Positions 8,720-28,794 of a stretch of DNA of 64,000 nt are shown one piece after another. Within the stretch, counting starts at the first letter, position 1, and each line of letters starts with the position of its first letter. Origin of the DNA: Actinacidiphila yeochonensis CN732 (GTDB lineage: Bacteria > Actinomycetota > Actinomycetes > Streptomycetales > Streptomycetaceae). The notes below the pieces were generated by a model. The model saw only the letters and a list, made by a program, of their open reading frames with translations. It had not been told where the DNA came from and did not search any database. Location: assembly GCF_000745345.1 (NCBI RefSeq), contig NZ_JQNR01000005.1, positions 3,162,001-3,226,000 of the forward strand, read 5' to 3'. A program made the translations under genes and the position numbers.

Positions 8720-9262
8720 TCAGCGCAGCTCCGTGGCCCAGCCCTCCAGCGCGTCCGCGGCGACGTCGAACGCCTCCCCGCGGCCCAGGAAGTCCGCGTT
8801 GTGGCTGGTCATGATCGGCCGCAGCGGTCCGCCGCGGCGGCTGATGACCAGCGCCTGCCCCTGTACGCTGCGCGGCGTACCCAGCACCCGCACGGGCTGC
8901 TGCGCCGTCCGGACCGACGCCACGTGCTGCCAGCGCACCGTCACGGTGCTGAAGTAGCCGACCTGGCGCAGTCCCTTGCCGCTGATCCACACCCCCATCC
9001 GCAGCAGGCGGAGGGTGGCCGCGATCACCAGGACGGCCAGCACCAGCAGCACGCCGCCGCCCTGGACGCTCTTGGCCGCCACCATGATCAGCGCGGCGAA
9101 CAGCAGATAGGCGGCCAGCATCAGTGCCAGCGCCGCCACGGCCACCCTCCACGGTCCCGGGCGGTACGGGCGCATCCACCGGTCCCGCACCTCGTGCGGT
9201 AGCGGGCGGCCGGTCGCCTGGAGGTCGTCGACAGCGGGAGCGGAGCGGAAGGGCAGGGACAC
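8720..9262 (-). CDS. PH-domain-like membrane protein
   Basis: The chosen GTG at 9262 has GAGGAAAA about ten bases upstream on the minus strand. The 180-residue protein has two hydrophobic segments around 39-62 and 68-86. A beta-rich C-terminal part follows (VWISGKGLRQVGYFSTVTVRWQHV, then PVRVLGTPRSVQGQALVI), typical of the bacterial PH-like domain found after two membrane helices. A Trp-containing helix (ALEGWATELR) closes it. Function is unknown. It is divergent from thyX and convergent with the small TPR-like gene. Confidence 0.78.
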   Translation of the reverse strand: MSLPFRSAPAVDDLQATGRPLPHEVRDRWMRPYRPGPWRVAVAALALMLAAYLLFAALIMVAAKSVQGGGVLLVLAVLVIAATLRLLRMGVWISGKGLRQVGYFSTVTVRWQHVASVRTAQQPVRVLGTPRSVQGQALVISRRGGPLRPIMTSHNADFLGRGEAFDVAADALEGWATELR

Positions 9263-9425
9263 GCGGACTTTTCCTCTTCGGTTCCGTCTGGGTGCGGGGC
9301 TACGACCGGTGAGGCTATCCGCCTCGGCCGACCGGGTCCAAGCCGCACGGCCGGGCAGCTCAAAGGACCGGGCGACGGCGTCTAGGCTGAACGGCGCACC
9401 ACACACCACAGGAAAGGGGACCCCC

Positions 9426-10178
9426 GTGCCCACCGAACCCTCCGCCGCGGAGTCGGCGGCGCCCCCCGTGCGCTTCCGGGAGGACGTCACCGTCGAACTC
9501 GTCAAGCACAGCGCGTCGGACACCGACGTCCTGTGGGCGGCCCGGGTCTCCACCGCGGGCGAGCAGTCCCTGGACGAGCTGGGCAAGGCCCCCGAACGCT
9601 CGAAGGGCCTGATCAACTACCTGATGCGGGACCGCCACGGCAGCCCGTTCGAGCACAACTCGATGACCTTCTTCGTCAGCGCGCCGATCTTCGTCTTCCG
9701 CGAGTTCCAGCGGCACCGCGTCGGCTGGTCGTACAACGAGGAGTCGGGCCGCTACCGCGAGCTCCAGCCGGTGTTCTACGTTCCCGCGCCCGACCGCAAG
9801 CTGGTCCAGGAGGGCCGGCCGGGCAAGTACGAGTTCGTCGACGGCACGCCGGACCAGCACAAGGCCGCCGTCGCCGCGATGGAGGAGTCCTACGTGCGCT
9901 CCTACCAGGCGTACCAGGAGATGCTCGCGGCCGGCATCGCCCGCGAGGTGGCCCGCGCCACCCTGCCGGTGGGGCTGTTCTCGTCGATGTACGCCACCTG
10001 CAACGCGCGCTCCCTGATGCACTTCCTCGGGTTGCGGACCACCCACGAGCTCGCCAGCGTCCCCACCTTCCCGCAGCGCGAGATCGAGATGGTCGCCGAG
10101 CAGATGGAGGCCGCCTGGGCCGAGCTGATGCCGCTCACCCACGCGGCGTTCAACGCCAACGGCCGAGTGGCCCCGTAA
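9426..10178 (+). CDS. thyX: flavin-dependent thymidylate synthase
   Basis: ThyX methylates dUMP to dTMP using methylenetetrahydrofolate, FAD and NADPH. The signature RHR-x7-S-x-R is present as RHRVGWSYNEESGR at residues 96-109. Further family motifs are HGSPFEHNSM (71-80) and NARSLMHFLGLRT near the C-terminus. The length is 250. The GTG at 9426 is preferred because GGAAAGGGGA precedes it; an open frame reaches further upstream without homology. A TAGGCT near 9383 could be its -10. It is followed by dapA after about 180 bases. Confidence 0.96.
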   Translation: MPTEPSAAESAAPPVRFREDVTVELVKHSASDTDVLWAARVSTAGEQSLDELGKAPERSKGLINYLMRDRHGSPFEHNSMTFFVSAPIFVFREFQRHRVGWSYNEESGRYRELQPVFYVPAPDRKLVQEGRPGKYEFVDGTPDQHKAAVAAMEESYVRSYQAYQEMLAAGIAREVARATLPVGLFSSMYATCNARSLMHFLGLRTTHELASVPTFPQREIEMVAEQMEAAWAELMPLTHAAFNANGRVAP

Positions 10179-10199
10179 AATCTGTCCGAAGTGTTCCGA

Positions 10200-10229
10200 T
10201 TGCAGCGGTTCGAGAAGTTCATCTACGCT
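10200..10229 (+). promoter_or_regulatory. candidate promoter upstream of dapA
   Basis: TTGCAG at 10200-10205 and TACGCT at 10224-10229 are separated by 18 bases in the thyX-dapA gap. The match is reasonable for a vegetative streptomycete promoter but rests on sequence alone. Confidence 0.35.
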
Positions 10230-10361
10230 GCAGAAACGGACTCCGGTGCTGCTTGAACCCCCGAGCAGGCAGCGCCGGGGTCCTCAACGCGCGACCGGCC
10301 GTCCACACCCCGCAGGTACCACGGCTGCGCCGCGCATCACACACCAAGTACCGTGGGATTC

Positions 10362-11261
10362 ATGGCTCCGACCTCCACCTCCGCCGCCCCCTTCGGGCGG
10401 GTGCTGACCGCCATGGTCACGCCGTTCACCGCTGACGGCGCCCTCGATCTCGACGGCGCGCAGCGGCTCGCCGCCCATCTCGTGGACGCCGGCAACGACG
10501 GCCTGGTCGTCAACGGCACCACCGGAGAGTCGCCCACCACCAGCGACGACGAGAAGGAACAGCTGGTCAGGGCGGTCGTCGAAGCCGTCGGCGAACGGGC
10601 GGCCGTGGTCGCCGGCGCCGGCACCAACGACACCGCCCACAGCGTCGAGCTCGCCCGCCGTGCCGAGCGGGCGGGCGCCCACGGTCTGCTCACCGTCACG
10701 CCGTACTACAGCAAGCCCCCGCAGGAGGGCCTCTACCGGCACTTCACCGCGATCGCCGACGCCACCGGGCTGCCGGTCATGCTCTACGACATCCCCGGCC
10801 GCAGCGGCGTCCCGATCGAGACCGAGACCCTCGTCCGGCTCGCCGAGCACCCGCGGATCGTCGCCAACAAGGACGCCAAGGGGGACCTGGGCGCCGCCGG
10901 CTGGGCGATGGCCCGCAGCGGCCTGGCCTGGTACTCCGGCGACGACATGCTCAACCTCCCGCTGCTGGCCATCGGCGCCGTCGGCTTCGTCTCGGTCGTC
11001 GGCCACGTCGTCACGCCGGAGCTGCGCGCCCTGCTGGACGCGCACACCAGCGGCGACACGGCGAAGGCCGCAGAGATCCACCAGCGCCTGCTGCCCGTCT
11101 TCACCGGCATGTTCCGCGCCCAGGGCGTCGTCACCGCCAAGGCGGCCCTGGCGATGCGCGGACTGCCCGCCGGGCCGCTCCGGCTCCCCCTCGTCGGGCT
11201 CGACGAGGCCGGGACCGCGCAGCTCAGGAAGGACCTCGCCGATGGCGGGGTAGGGCTGTGA
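10362..11261 (+). CDS. dapA: 4-hydroxy-tetrahydrodipicolinate synthase
   Basis: DapA condenses pyruvate and aspartate semialdehyde, the first committed step of diaminopimelate/lysine synthesis. The 299-residue TIM barrel shows VNGTTGESPT (substrate loop), TPYYSKP with the catalytic Tyr, YDIPGRSG, and the Schiff-base Lys170 in VANKDAKGD. The ATG at 10362 is taken; an in-frame GTG nine bases upstream is an alternative. The next gene is rnj, an order conserved in streptomycetes. Confidence 0.97.
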   Translation: MAPTSTSAAPFGRVLTAMVTPFTADGALDLDGAQRLAAHLVDAGNDGLVVNGTTGESPTTSDDEKEQLVRAVVEAVGERAAVVAGAGTNDTAHSVELARRAERAGAHGLLTVTPYYSKPPQEGLYRHFTAIADATGLPVMLYDIPGRSGVPIETETLVRLAEHPRIVANKDAKGDLGAAGWAMARSGLAWYSGDDMLNLPLLAIGAVGFVSVVGHVVTPELRALLDAHTSGDTAKAAEIHQRLLPVFTGMFRAQGVVTAKAALAMRGLPAGPLRLPLVGLDEAGTAQLRKDLADGGVGL

Positions 11262-11329
11262 ACACCAGGACTTCACAACTGAATACCGCACGCGAAAGCC
11301 GGGACCACCGGCGAACGGACACTGACATC

Positions 11330-11369
11330 GCGCACGCCGCGCCGCCCGCTCCGGGCCCGCGGCGTGCGC
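11330..11369 (+). promoter_or_regulatory. 12-bp stem-loop just upstream of the rnj ribosome binding site
   Basis: GCGCACGCCGCG (11330-11341) pairs perfectly with CGCGGCGTGCGC (11358-11369) around a 16-base loop. No U tract follows. The rnj Shine-Dalgarno (GGGAGA) starts four bases later, so the hairpin belongs to the rnj leader rather than acting as a plain terminator of dapA. Confidence 0.6.
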
Positions 11370-11385
11370 TGTAGGGAGAAACCCT

Positions 11386-13071
<1,686 letters not shown>

Positions 13072-13105
13072 CACTGGTCTGACGTACCGTCAACACCACA
13101 CCGAC

Positions 13106-13141
13106 GAGCGGGCCACCGGATTTGCATCCGGTGGCCCGCTC
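13106..13141 (+). terminator. terminator after rnj
   Basis: A perfect 15-bp stem (GAGCGGGCCACCGGA with TCCGGTGGCCCGCTC) closes on a loop of TTTGCA, 35 bases after the rnj stop. No long T run follows, as is common for streptomycete terminators. Confidence 0.8.
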
Positions 13142-13199
13142 CAGTACCTTGGCACAACCGCCTCGACGAGAACCGCGGAAACATGTGTTCTCGCAACGG

Positions 13200-13400
13200 G
13201 GTTGGTAAATCCGACTCGAAAGATCCTGATAGAGTCGGAGACGCAAAAAGAGCAGTAAGAAAGCAAAGCCCCGCTGACCGGGGGTCAGACACTGAAAAGC
13301 GTCTGATAGAGTCGGAAACGCAGAACGAAAGAAAAACCCCGCCGACGGGGATCGGACGCTGGAAAGCGTCTGATAGAGTCGGAGACACGAAGGGAAAGCC
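13200..13400 (+). promoter_or_regulatory. tandem rRNA promoters
   Basis: Three copies of a TGATAGAGTCGGA unit place TAGAGT -10 hexamers at 13230, 13307 and 13374. The second and third copies have TCAGAC and TCGGAC 16 bases upstream as -35 elements and share the sequence GCGTCTGATAGAGTCGGA. Between the units are short GC hairpins (CCCCGC...GGGG). Multiple tandem promoters are normal for Streptomyces rrn operons. Confidence 0.8.
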
Positions 13401-13440
13401 TGGAGGGCAGCCGGAGACGGTGACCGAAGGAAGCGTCCGT

Positions 13441-13629
13441 TCCTTGAGAACTCAACAGCGTGCCAAAAGTCAACGCCAGATATGTTGATACCCCGTCTCT
13501 CGGAGATCATCTCTGAGGACGAGGTTCCTTTGAAGAAAAACACACAGCGAGGACGCTGTGCACGGTCCGGCTTATTCCGTTGGACTGTGCCGCTCTTTCG
13601 CGGGTGTTGCCAGGATTACCTGGAAGCAT
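13441..13629 (+). promoter_or_regulatory. rRNA leader with conserved boxA-like motif
   Basis: CTTGAGAACTCAACAG at about 13443-13458 recurs almost exactly before 23S (CTTGAGAACTGAACAG at about 15428-15443), as expected for an antitermination or processing signal shared by the two leaders. A small hairpin CCAGG-ATTA-CCTGG lies at about 13610-13623, just before mature 16S. Confidence 0.5.
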
Positions 13630-18585
<4,956 letters not shown>

Positions 18586-18586
18586 T

Positions 18587-18602
18587 ATGCTCGCGTCCAC
18601 TG
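18587..18602 (+). promoter_or_regulatory. 3' arm of pre-23S processing stem
   Basis: ATGCTCGCGTCCACTG pairs with 15440-15455 without mismatch. Confidence 0.8.
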
Positions 18603-18711
18603 TTTGGTTCCCGGGTTGCGAAAGGTCGCACCGGTGAACTGGTTAATTGAAGATCGTGCTGGTTCCTGGAGCCTTGTCGACGCCCCTGTGTGATGGGGGT
18701 GGCCCGATAGA

Positions 18712-18830
18712 GTTTCGGTGGTCATAGCGAGAGGGAAACGCCCGGTTACATTCCGAACCCGGAAGCTAAGCCTTTCAGCGCCGATGGTACTGCAGGGGGG
18801 ACCCTGTGGGAGAGTAGGACGCCGCCGAAC
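18712..18830 (+). rRNA. rrf: 5S ribosomal RNA
   Basis: It runs from GTTTCGGTGGTCATAGCG to GGACGCCGCCGAAC, with the conserved CCCGGTTACATTCCGAACCC loop. The terminal helix (GTTTCGGTGG with CCGCCGAAC) closes. About 119 bases long. Confidence 0.97.
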
Positions 18831-18844
18831 AAGTTTTCATAAGA

Positions 18845-18886
18845 CACCCCGGCCCCCGAGATTATCTCGGGGGCCGGGGTGTTTTT
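18845..18886 (+). terminator. rRNA operon terminator
   Basis: A long GC stem (CACCCCGGCCCCCGAG with CTCGGGGGCCGGGGTG) has an ATTAT loop and is followed by five T residues, a classic intrinsic terminator right after 5S. Confidence 0.92.
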
Positions 18887-18963
18887 GCTGTTCGTTACCT
18901 TTGCGTTCACGTCCTGCCGGGACCCTGGGACTGGAAAGCCCCCACAGCCGGAGGTGTGGAGAC

Positions 18964-19704
18964 GTGCAGCAGATGACCACTGCTCGACCCGGAGGACGGG
19001 ACAGGACGGTCTCCGAGATGACCGCGACGGCGCTGGGCGCCACCCTCACCCGGATCGGTATCGGTCCCGGTGACCAGGTGATTGTGCCGTCCTACGGGCC
19101 CAGTGCGCCCGCCGACGGGGCCCGGCTGGCCGGGGCGACACCGGTCTTCGCCGACATCGACCCGCGCACCCTCTGCCTCTCGGCGGACGCCGTGGCCGCG
19201 GCCGTGACGGCCGGCACGGCCGCTGTCATCCCCGTGAACCTCTTCGGGTATCCCGCTCCGGTGGAGAGCCTCGGACGTATCGCACGGCAGCACGGGCTTG
19301 CCCTCATCGAAGAGGCGCCCCTGGAGGAGGACTTGGGCGAGACCGCCCGCCGCCGGGCCCGGGCCCGCTTCCTGGACTCGGCGTTGACCGGGGTCATCGT
19401 CCCCTACGTCGAGCCCGGGGCGTACCACCGCTACCACCGCTACACGGTGCGGATACCCGGCAACGGGCGGCCCGACCGGGACGCCTACGCGAGGGCGCTG
19501 GCCGCGCGTGGAGTGCGGGCCGAGATCGCCGTGCCCACGCCGGTCCACCGGCTCCCCGCGCACCGCGCCATCGGCATCCCCGGCCTGCCGCAGACCGAGC
19601 TGGCCGCGGCGGACACGCTGTCCCTGCCGATCGACTCGTTCACCGGAGAGCGGGAGTTGACCCGTCTCGCCGCGGTCTGCAACCAGCTCGGCCGCCTCGT
19701 CTGA
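18964..19704 (+). CDS. shrunken DegT/DnrJ/EryC1-family protein lacking the PLP lysine
   Basis: The GTG at 18964 has GGAGG nine bases upstream. The 246-residue product contains the DegT-family N-terminal block ALGATLTRIGIGPGDQVIVPS, ATPVFADIDPRTLCL and VIPVNLFGYPAP. It also has the C-terminal block RRRARARFLDSAL, YHRYHRYTVRI and a final zone (LSLPIDSFTGERELTRL). Family members are usually 360-400 residues. Here the central segment carrying the PLP-binding lysine is missing between LIEEAPLEEDLGE and TARRRA, and the whole protein contains no lysine. It therefore cannot be a normal aminotransferase. It may be a structural or regulatory relic, or have another activity. Codon use looks normal for the genome, so it is probably expressed. 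Confidence 0.8.
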   Translation: MQQMTTARPGGRDRTVSEMTATALGATLTRIGIGPGDQVIVPSYGPSAPADGARLAGATPVFADIDPRTLCLSADAVAAAVTAGTAAVIPVNLFGYPAPVESLGRIARQHGLALIEEAPLEEDLGETARRRARARFLDSALTGVIVPYVEPGAYHRYHRYTVRIPGNGRPDRDAYARALAARGVRAEIAVPTPVHRLPAHRAIGIPGLPQTELAAADTLSLPIDSFTGERELTRLAAVCNQLGRLV

Positions 19705-19754
19705 CAAGGTTGGCGAGCACCCCTCGCGATGGGATAAGATCTTCCCATCGACGC

Positions 19755-19827
19755 GCCCCAATAGCTCAGTCGGTAGAGCGTCTCCATGGTAAGGAGAAGG
19801 TCTACGGTTCGATTCCGTATTGGGGCT
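19755..19827 (+). tRNA. tRNA-Thr (GGT)
   Basis: The acceptor arms GCCCCAA and TTGGGGC pair, followed by discriminator T. The D arm is GCTC-AGTCGGTA-GAGC. The anticodon stem TCTCC/GGAGA holds loop ATGGTAA with anticodon GGT at 19788-19790. The T arm is TACGG-TTCGATT-CCGTA. CCA is not encoded. Confidence 0.95.
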
Positions 19828-19835
19828 CGGACAAC

Positions 19836-19865
19836 GAAAGGCCCCCGCTGCGGCGGGGGCCTTTC
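19836..19865 (+). terminator. terminator after tRNA-Thr
   Basis: GAAAGGCCCCCGC and GCGGGGGCCTTTC form a 13-bp stem with a short TGCG turn, starting nine bases after the tRNA. It may serve in both directions, since osaC ends nearby on the other strand. Confidence 0.85.
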
Positions 19866-19999
19866 GCATGTCCACAGCTCCTCTGCGGGCGCCGGCGGCC
19901 AGGGGCACCTCGCCGCCGCCAGGGAGCCGGCCCGTCCCAGGCAGGAGGCTGTTGGGGCCGCCCCGGGCCGGGAGACGCGCCCAACCGGCCGCTCCCTCC

Positions 20000-22630
20000 C
20001 TACGAGGCGGGCAGTGCCGGGAGACGCATCGCCAGGATGGCCATGTCGTCCGACGGAGCGTCCGCCGCGAAGCGCTCGACGGCCCGCAGGATGCGGGCGG
20101 CGACCGCGCCGGCCGTCAGGCCCGTACAGGTGGCCAGGACGTCCGCCAGCCCGTCGTCGCCCAGCATGCGGCTGCCCTCGCGGCGTTCGGTGACGCCGTC
20201 GGTCACGCACAGCATGACGTCGCCGGGCTGGAGGACGGCCGTCTCCTCGTAGAGCTCCAGGTCCTCCATGACGCCCAGCAGCGGCTGCGGTTCGGCCACC
20301 GGGGAGACCGCGCCGTCCGGGCGCAGCCGCAGCGGCAGGGGGTGCCCGGCGCAGACCATCCGCAGCTCGGCGCTGCCGTCCTCCTGGGGCCGCACCTCGC
20401 CGTAGAGGAGGGTGAGGAAGCGGCTGCGGGCGCCCTCGTCGAGGATCGCCGCGTTCAGGCGCTCCAGGACGGCCGGGCCGCCCAGGCCCTCGCGGGCCAG
20501 CAGCCGCAGCGCGTGGCGGGCCAGCCCGGTCACCGCGGCGGCCTCCGGCCCGGTGCCGCAGACGTCGCCGATGGCGAAGCCCCAGCAGCCCTCGCGGATC
20601 GGGAAGACGTCGTAGAAGTCGCCGCCCACCTCGTTGCCCTCGCCGGCCGCGCGGTAGATGACCTCCACCTCGACGCCGGGCACGTGCGGCAGCTCCGGGG
20701 GCAGCAGGCTGCGCTGGAGTGCCTGGCTGATGGCGGTGCGTTCGCTGTAGAGGCGGGCGTTGTCCAGGGCGAGCGCCGCCCGTCGCGAGAGGTCCTCGGC
20801 GAGCTCCAGGATCTCCTGGCGGAAACGCTCGTCCGTGGGCCGGCCCAGGGTGAGCATGCCGATGACGCGGTTGCGGGCCACCAGCGGCAGGACCACCGTC
20901 TCGCCGCCGACCGCGGCGGCCGTGGCCAGGGCCACACTCGGTCCCGGGCCGGGCCTGCCGCCGTTGGAGGAGCCGAGGCCCAGGCTGCGCAGGGACGCGC
21001 GCAGGGCGCTGGAGTGGGCCGCGTCGGCCGGCGCCGTCCACACCCTGGCCCCGGGGGTCGGGTCGGGCTCCGGCGGGCGGACCTGCTGGAGCAGGGCCTT
21101 GATGCCGTCGATGCGGTCCTCGTCCTCGTGCAGGACGAAGGCGAGCTCGGGTTCGGCCCGTTCGGCGATGGTGTAGACGGCGCACCAGGTGGCCAGGACG
21201 GGGACGGTCATCTGCGCCATGAGGGCGAGCGTCTGGTCGCGTTCCAGCGTGCCCGCGAGCAGGTCGGACGCCTCCACCAGGAACGACAGGGAGCCGCGGC
21301 GCATCCGCTCCAGCTCGGTGAGGCGGGCGCTCTCCACGGCGAGGGCGATCCGGTCGGCGGCGAACTGCAGGCGCAGCGCCTCCTGGTTCGTGAAGCGGCC
21401 GGGCGCCTCCGCGGCCACACCCAGCGAACCGGTCAGCCGGCCCTCCACCTTGAGCGGCACGGTGACGACCGAGCGCATGCCGGTGCCGGACAGCAGCGGC
21501 ACGGCGCCGGGCACCGCGGTGAGGTCCTCGTGCACGGCGGGCATCCGGGCGCTGCCGTAGCGGCCCGTGCCGGCCTCGACCGGTACCCGGGCGAAGCGCT
21601 GGCGGGCCGAGGGCAGGCCGGTGGAGGCCCGTACCTCCAGCTCCGTCTCGTCGTCGGTGGCCAGCAGTAGGTAGGCGGCGTCGCCGTCGAGCATGTCGCG
21701 GGCGCGCTCGACGGTGCGCTGGAGGAGGCCGTCGAGGTCGTCGGGGGTGGGGGTGCCGATGAAGCCCTCGAAGGCGTCGGCGGCCTTGCCCCGCTGGGCC
21801 GTCCCGGAGTCGCCGCCGGAGCCGCCGTTGCGGGCGGGGGACTGGAGCACCGCCCGCTCCTCGGCCCGCACCAGCAGGCACACGGTGGAGGGTTCGCCGG
21901 CGCTGTCGCGGACCCGCAGGTGGGAGCCGTAGACGGGCAGCACGCGGCCGGCCGCGTCCCGCATGCCGTAGGTGCCCTCCCAGCGGGAGAGTTGGAGGGC
22001 GTCGGCCAGGCCGATGCCGGTGCCGGGGGTCTGGGGCCAGGCGGCGAGGTCCGCGAGGGACTTGCCCACGATGTCGGAGGCGGGGTGGCCGAAGAGGTCG
22101 GCGGCGTCGTCGTTCCACCGGGTGATCACCGAGCCGCGGTCCACCTGCACGACGGCGACGCGGACCCGCTCGTCGGCGACGGGCAGTACGGCGGTGGGCA
22201 GCAGCGGGCCGGCGGAGCGGGTGCCCGCGGGGCGTTCGGGCAGGTCGAGCTGGAACCAGACGTGCTTGCCCGTGGGCGTGTACTCAACGCCCCAGCGGGT
22301 GGCCAGGGCGGTGCACAGCATGAGGCCGCGGCCGCCCTCGTTGTCGGTGTCCCGGAACTGGCGGCCGCGCGGCTGCATCGGCACCTCGCGCTCGGGGTAG
22401 TGGTCGGCGACCTCGACCCGTACCGCCGTGTCGTAGCGCAGGCACTGCACGTCGGCGGCGGTGCCCGCGTGCACCACGGCGTTGGTGACGAGTTCGCTGG
22501 TGAGCACGACCGCGTCGTCGACGACGTCGGCGAAGCCCCAGCCGTGCAGCGTGTCCCGGACGAAGGCGCGGGCGACCGCGACCGAACGCCCCACCGGTTC
22601 GAAGGTGGCCGCTGCCCGCGCCGTGATCAC
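20000..22630 (-). CDS. osaC: OsaC-type multidomain regulator (anti-sigma kinase, PAS, GAF, PP2C phosphatase)
   Basis: This roughly 876-residue soluble regulator has four parts. An RsbW-like HATPase fold lies near 10-130 (LTSELVTNAVVHA, NEGGRGLMLCTALATRWG). A PAS domain follows (RVRVAVVQVDRGSVITRWND), then two GAF domains, then a C-terminal SpoIIE/PP2C phosphatase (GNEVGGDFYDVF, IGDVCGTGPEAAAVT, SDDMAILAMRLP). The architecture and the place beside osaA/osaB identify OsaC. In Streptomyces coelicolor OsaC modulates SigB activity after osmotic stress. A GTG at 22630 with AGGAG four bases upstream is chosen; a GTG 12 bases earlier is possible but lacks a binding site. It is divergent from osaA. 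Confidence 0.88.
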   Translation of the reverse strand: MITARAAATFEPVGRSVAVARAFVRDTLHGWGFADVVDDAVVLTSELVTNAVVHAGTAADVQCLRYDTAVRVEVADHYPEREVPMQPRGRQFRDTDNEGGRGLMLCTALATRWGVEYTPTGKHVWFQLDLPERPAGTRSAGPLLPTAVLPVADERVRVAVVQVDRGSVITRWNDDAADLFGHPASDIVGKSLADLAAWPQTPGTGIGLADALQLSRWEGTYGMRDAAGRVLPVYGSHLRVRDSAGEPSTVCLLVRAEERAVLQSPARNGGSGGDSGTAQRGKAADAFEGFIGTPTPDDLDGLLQRTVERARDMLDGDAAYLLLATDDETELEVRASTGLPSARQRFARVPVEAGTGRYGSARMPAVHEDLTAVPGAVPLLSGTGMRSVVTVPLKVEGRLTGSLGVAAEAPGRFTNQEALRLQFAADRIALAVESARLTELERMRRGSLSFLVEASDLLAGTLERDQTLALMAQMTVPVLATWCAVYTIAERAEPELAFVLHEDEDRIDGIKALLQQVRPPEPDPTPGARVWTAPADAAHSSALRASLRSLGLGSSNGGRPGPGPSVALATAAAVGGETVVLPLVARNRVIGMLTLGRPTDERFRQEILELAEDLSRRAALALDNARLYSERTAISQALQRSLLPPELPHVPGVEVEVIYRAAGEGNEVGGDFYDVFPIREGCWGFAIGDVCGTGPEAAAVTGLARHALRLLAREGLGGPAVLERLNAAILDEGARSRFLTLLYGEVRPQEDGSAELRMVCAGHPLPLRLRPDGAVSPVAEPQPLLGVMEDLELYEETAVLQPGDVMLCVTDGVTERREGSRMLGDDGLADVLATCTGLTAGAVAARILRAVERFAADAPSDDMAILAMRLPALPAS

Positions 22631-22642
22631 CGCGCTCCTCAC

Positions 22643-22976
22643 TGGTCGTGTCGGCCCGGGCTCCGCCCGCGCCTTCCTGACGGTCGCCCGGACGCTGTCC
22701 GGGCGCCGCTGTCGGCGGCATCCTGGGTGTGTGCCCGTCTGCGGGCGACCCGGTGCCAGGTTACTTACCCACCGGGGCCGCGCGTGCGCCGGTTGCCGCT
22801 GATTCCACCCCGAGGGTGGGGTGTGCGGGCCCCGTTACGGACCGATTGCGGTCCGATGCTGCCGAACCGTTATGGCCGGACGGGGACGTAGTGAAACACT
22901 GGGCATGTTCTGAACGCAGCACGGTCGCATCCTCTCGGGTCGTCTGCGGGTCGATCGACCCTCCAGGAGGGACACG
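22643..22976. promoter_or_regulatory. divergent osaC/osaA intergenic region with inverted repeats
   Basis: This 334-base region must hold both promoters. CGGACCG (22838-22844) and CGGTCCG (22849-22855) form an inverted repeat with a 4-base gap, a plausible operator. A second dyad, CCACCC-CGA-GGGTGG, lies at about 22805-22820. I could not pick convincing -35/-10 pairs. AGGAGGG just before 22977 is the osaA binding site. Confidence 0.4.
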
Positions 22977-28429
<5,453 letters not shown>

Positions 28430-28435
28430 GGCGCG

Positions 28436-28459
28436 GCGGCCGGCCCGCGGGCCGGCCGC
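28436..28459. terminator. 24-bp perfect palindrome after osaA
   Basis: A perfect GC palindrome centred on CCGCGG (28445-28450) starts seven bases after the osaA stop. It would form a very stable hairpin without a T run, and is likely a terminator or mRNA 3'-end stabiliser. Confidence 0.55.
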
Positions 28460-28571
28460 GCGGTCGCGGGGCGGGCCCGCGGGCGGACCGTCGGGCGGGC
28501 CGTTCGGCGGGTCCCGGGACGAGTCGCGGGGCTGCTCTCGGGACGAGTTGCGGGATGCTCGTACGGACCGG

Positions 28572-28597
28572 GTGTGAACACGGCAGAATGCGGGAAC
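28572..28597 (+). promoter_or_regulatory. candidate SigB-type promoter of osaB
   Basis: GTGT at 28572-28575 and GGGAAC at 28592-28597 are 16 bases apart. This fits the Streptomyces SigB pattern GNNT-N14-16-GGGTAC with one mismatch. The surrounding 28430-28794 gap shows nothing else except the palindrome and GC-rich runs. Confidence 0.35.
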
Positions 28598-28794
28598 CTT
28601 AGGGTCTCCGCCGACGTTTCCGGTACGTGGTGAGTGACCTGACGGTGACAGGGTGTGGCGAGCGGCGGGGTGCGGCTACGATGACCGGCACAAGGACGGG
28701 CGGCGCGACGCAGTCGCCCGCGGGGGCGGCGGCCGACGCCCTCACGGGCATCGCGAGCCGGGTAGGCCCCAAGTCGGGGCGAGGAGGGCGTGGC

